From contig JBCCWS010000047.1 of the NCBI GenBank assembly GCA_039193195.1, positions 1-46,882 of the forward strand: 46,882 nt of DNA, given 5' to 3'. The notes under the pieces were generated by a model, which had not been told where the DNA came from, made no database searches, and saw nothing but the letters and a program-made list of their open reading frames with translations. A program made the position numbers and the translations under genes. Source of the DNA: Pseudomonadota bacterium. Its GTDB lineage: Bacteria; Pseudomonadota; Gammaproteobacteria; Steroidobacterales; JBCBZW01. Numbering within the stretch: position 1 is the stretch's first letter; the number at the start of each line of letters is the position of its first letter. Positions 44,837 to 46,882 of the stretch are shown here, piece by piece.

Positions 44837-45358
44837 CTACTTCGCCTTCCTTGCTGGTTGAGCCAGCCGGTGAGGATTCTGATCTCCCTCTCTCCGGCGT
44901 TGTTATCACTTCTCACTGCTAGGCTATCATAGTGATTGAAGTGTATCGGGGCCCGCCTCATTGGCTAGATTCCGGCGGATCGGGGAGCCAAGCTAGGTTA
45001 AAGAGTAGGTTGGCGGTCGGTGTCGGCGGTTGCGGTAGAGGTCAATTTCCTAAGGTCCGCGCTCGGCGGTTCTTGGCTGCTCCGCACCAGCTGAGTATCT
45101 CCCAACGGGGCGCGGGCGCATGAGTTAGATTATGTTAGATGGACATCCCGCGGACTGCCTGCGACGCCAGCTTGAGTGAGCCGGAAGAGGGCGGACGGAG
45201 GTGTTCTGGGTGGTGCCGGCATCGTCGTTTGGCTGCTCGTCGGTCTCGAGTGTCGAGCCGGTAGTGAGAGGATCCAGGTTCTCAGTCCACTCCTAACCCA
45301 AGGTGCTAAAGCAGCCGTCCCACCACACCGTGGATTGCCAGCCTTGTAAGGAAAAGCC
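44837..45358. other. Intergenic region upstream of the subtilase gene
   Basis: A 522-bp gap between divergent genes with no supported ORF. A short symmetrical stretch TCACT...AGTGA (near 44917-44935) lies behind the start of the leftward gene. AAGGAAAAGCC at the right end is the ribosome-binding site for the subtilase. No terminator or RNA gene was recognised. Confidence 0.4.
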
Positions 45359-46774
45359 ATGCCCGTTGAGAGAAGCCTCGAAGTGTTGCTGGAGTTGCCC
45401 GCAAGTCCGAAGGTGGTCGCTGTTGCTAGGGCGATTGGCAGCCGCACACGAGGCAAATCCGATAACGCTAAATCGGTGCTATCGCTGTTTCGCGATCGCT
45501 TGGGCACGCTGCCCACTACCTTTGAGGTCATCCCGTCGCTCATCGCGCCCTCACGGGGTGGGGAGGACGCTGACAAGGTCTTTCTGGCGCGCGGGCGCAT
45601 CGATCTGAGCGATCTTGATCGCCTCGTCAAGCGCGCAGCAGGCAAGGTCTTCTCCAACCCGAGAGTCAGCTGGGCCCAGTCCTGCCCAGCCGGCCACCCG
45701 GTGGCTAGCTTGGAAGAAGTGTCAGCCCTTCTAAAGCTGGATCAGCTGCACGGCGCGCCTGCTCCCAGCAGCCATCTCGAGCCCATGGTGGGCGACGGTG
45801 TAGCGATCGCCATCGTGGACAAGGGCATCAACGTCGAACACTTGGGCACTCAGCTGCCGCATCATCCTCCGCACCAAGTACGCTTCAAGTCCAAGTACAG
45901 CTGGACGCCGGACCCATGTCACGACTTCCCCGTTGGCAAGGCGCCGGTAGGGCACGGCACCCAGTGCGCATTCGCCGCACTCCTGTCCGCCCCAAAGGCA
46001 ACGCTGCTCGATCATGCGATGCGTCGCAAGAGAGAGGACATTGGGGATGGCTCGCACATCGACGACACGCTCGCCGCTGCCACCCAGTCCTACAAGCATC
46101 TGACGACACTGCTCACGGAGATTTCGCCTGAGGTTAGGGGCTTTCGCTCCCTGGTGGTCAACAACAGTTGGGCTGTCACGGATCCGGCGACGGATTTTCC
46201 GGCGACTCATGAGGGCCGCTATCACGACAATCCGAATCATCCCTTCAACAAGTCCGTCACGGCCCTGGCGGCGGCTGGTGCGGACATCGTGTTCGCTGCT
46301 GGCAACTGCGGCGCCGAATGTCCGCACGACGGGTGCGCGCTGGATGTTGAGGGTTTCGACGTGATTAACGGCGCCAACTCGCATCCGCAGGCGTTGTGTG
46401 TTGGGGGAGTTCGCAAGGACGATGCCGTCATAGGCTACTCGTCGCGCGGTCCAGGCACGCTGACTCGCGAGAAACCTGACCTCGTCACCTACACCCACTT
46501 TCTTGGCTCTGAGGCCGAGGGCAGTGGCTTCGTCGACACGGGCACCTCGACTGCGTGCGCTGTCGCCGCAGGCATCGTGGCAGCACTGCGATCGCGCTAC
46601 CCCTACGAGCCCGGCAACCCCAAGCGTTCGCCACAGGCAATCAGGGACTTCCTTCTGCAGTGTGCTCGACCGCCAAATGCGCAGGCCAATGGTTGGGCGG
46701 AGGACTACGGCTTTGGGATCCTGCGTGGGGATTGCTTCGCCCATGCAGATGATGTCCTTGGACCGGCGGGATAG
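45359..46774 (+). CDS. Subtilisin-family (S8) serine peptidase without signal peptide
   Basis: A 471-residue S8 peptidase. The catalytic triad is Asp154 in IAIVDKGIN, His199 in GHGTQCA and Ser397 in GTSTACAVAAG; the oxyanion asparagine is Asn316 in FAAGNCG. An N-terminal region of about 145 residues precedes the domain and could be a propeptide or a sensor, but there is no secretion signal, so it may act in the cytoplasm. The catalytic core has an unusual number of cysteines close to the active site (GNCGAECPHDGC, STACA), which suggests a reducing environment or a redox-sensitive enzyme. The start at 45359 has a good AAGGA site. Its partner or substrate is not shown by neighbours. Confidence 0.88.
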   Translation: MPVERSLEVLLELPASPKVVAVARAIGSRTRGKSDNAKSVLSLFRDRLGTLPTTFEVIPSLIAPSRGGEDADKVFLARGRIDLSDLDRLVKRAAGKVFSNPRVSWAQSCPAGHPVASLEEVSALLKLDQLHGAPAPSSHLEPMVGDGVAIAIVDKGINVEHLGTQLPHHPPHQVRFKSKYSWTPDPCHDFPVGKAPVGHGTQCAFAALLSAPKATLLDHAMRRKREDIGDGSHIDDTLAAATQSYKHLTTLLTEISPEVRGFRSLVVNNSWAVTDPATDFPATHEGRYHDNPNHPFNKSVTALAAAGADIVFAAGNCGAECPHDGCALDVEGFDVINGANSHPQALCVGGVRKDDAVIGYSSRGPGTLTREKPDLVTYTHFLGSEAEGSGFVDTGTSTACAVAAGIVAALRSRYPYEPGNPKRSPQAIRDFLLQCARPPNAQANGWAEDYGFGILRGDCFAHADDVLGPAG

Positions 46775-46882
46775 TCAGCCAGGGTGGGTGGTGACCGTGC
46801 CGGCTGCTGGGGGCTCACGACTAGGACAGCGAGGCTGCGCCAGCGCCAGGGTGGCAACTCCCGCTGCCATCTTGCGAACTAG

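Overview
The window is high-G+C DNA with tightly packed genes, several TTG/GTG starts and Gram-negative envelope genes: a TonB receptor, a PepSY membrane protein, a MacB-type exporter and periplasmic LTXXQ and TAP-like proteins. This fits a proteobacterium, most likely an environmental gammaproteobacterium. No RNA gene, CRISPR array or replication origin was found.

Left part (1-13072). A three-gene HlyD/MacB-ATPase/FtsX-permease operon (752-5171) lies behind a well-formed sigma-54 promoter and two inverted repeats. The divergent gene that should encode its NtrC-type activator is only a stub. A convergent terminator hairpin follows. Then comes a divergent catabolic cluster (5220-13072): an alpha/beta hydrolase without its usual serine, a CaiB-type CoA-transferase, an HMG-CoA-lyase-like enzyme, ATP-dependent hydantoinase subunits A and B, and an isochorismatase-fold amidase. 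Together these could open a cyclic imide or hydantoin, remove the amide, load the acid on CoA and cleave it. This is my inference; the substrate is unknown.

Defence-like island (13134-18823). A SIR2-domain gene overlaps by 4 bp a 906-codon partner of unknown function. A patatin-like phospholipase and a possible 54-residue ORF diverge from it. The layout resembles abortive-infection systems that deplete NAD+ or damage membranes. It is the best candidate here for an incompletely described system.

Middle (19388-35795). A secreted beta-helix-like repeat protein is followed by an iron-uptake type unit (AraC regulator divergent from TonB receptor, PepSY protein and a 65-residue membrane protein, with a Fur-like palindrome). 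After it come a methyltransferase, a secreted hypothetical protein, a phytoene-desaturase-like flavoprotein, a TAP-like hydrolase carrying a C-terminal membrane module, a seven-repeat FG-GAP beta-propeller, an NADPH:FMN-reductase-like flavoprotein and a creatininase-family hydrolase.

Right part (35796-46882). Decay is common here. An LTXXQ (Spy/CpxP-like) gene is split by a 157-bp miniature transposable element with CTAG target duplications. A Ser/Thr kinase-TPR gene has two frameshifts and appears to lack its transmembrane region. Intact genes are a multi-pass membrane protein, two hypothetical proteins, a prolyl oligopeptidase with a signal peptide, and a subtilisin-family peptidase with no evident signal peptide.
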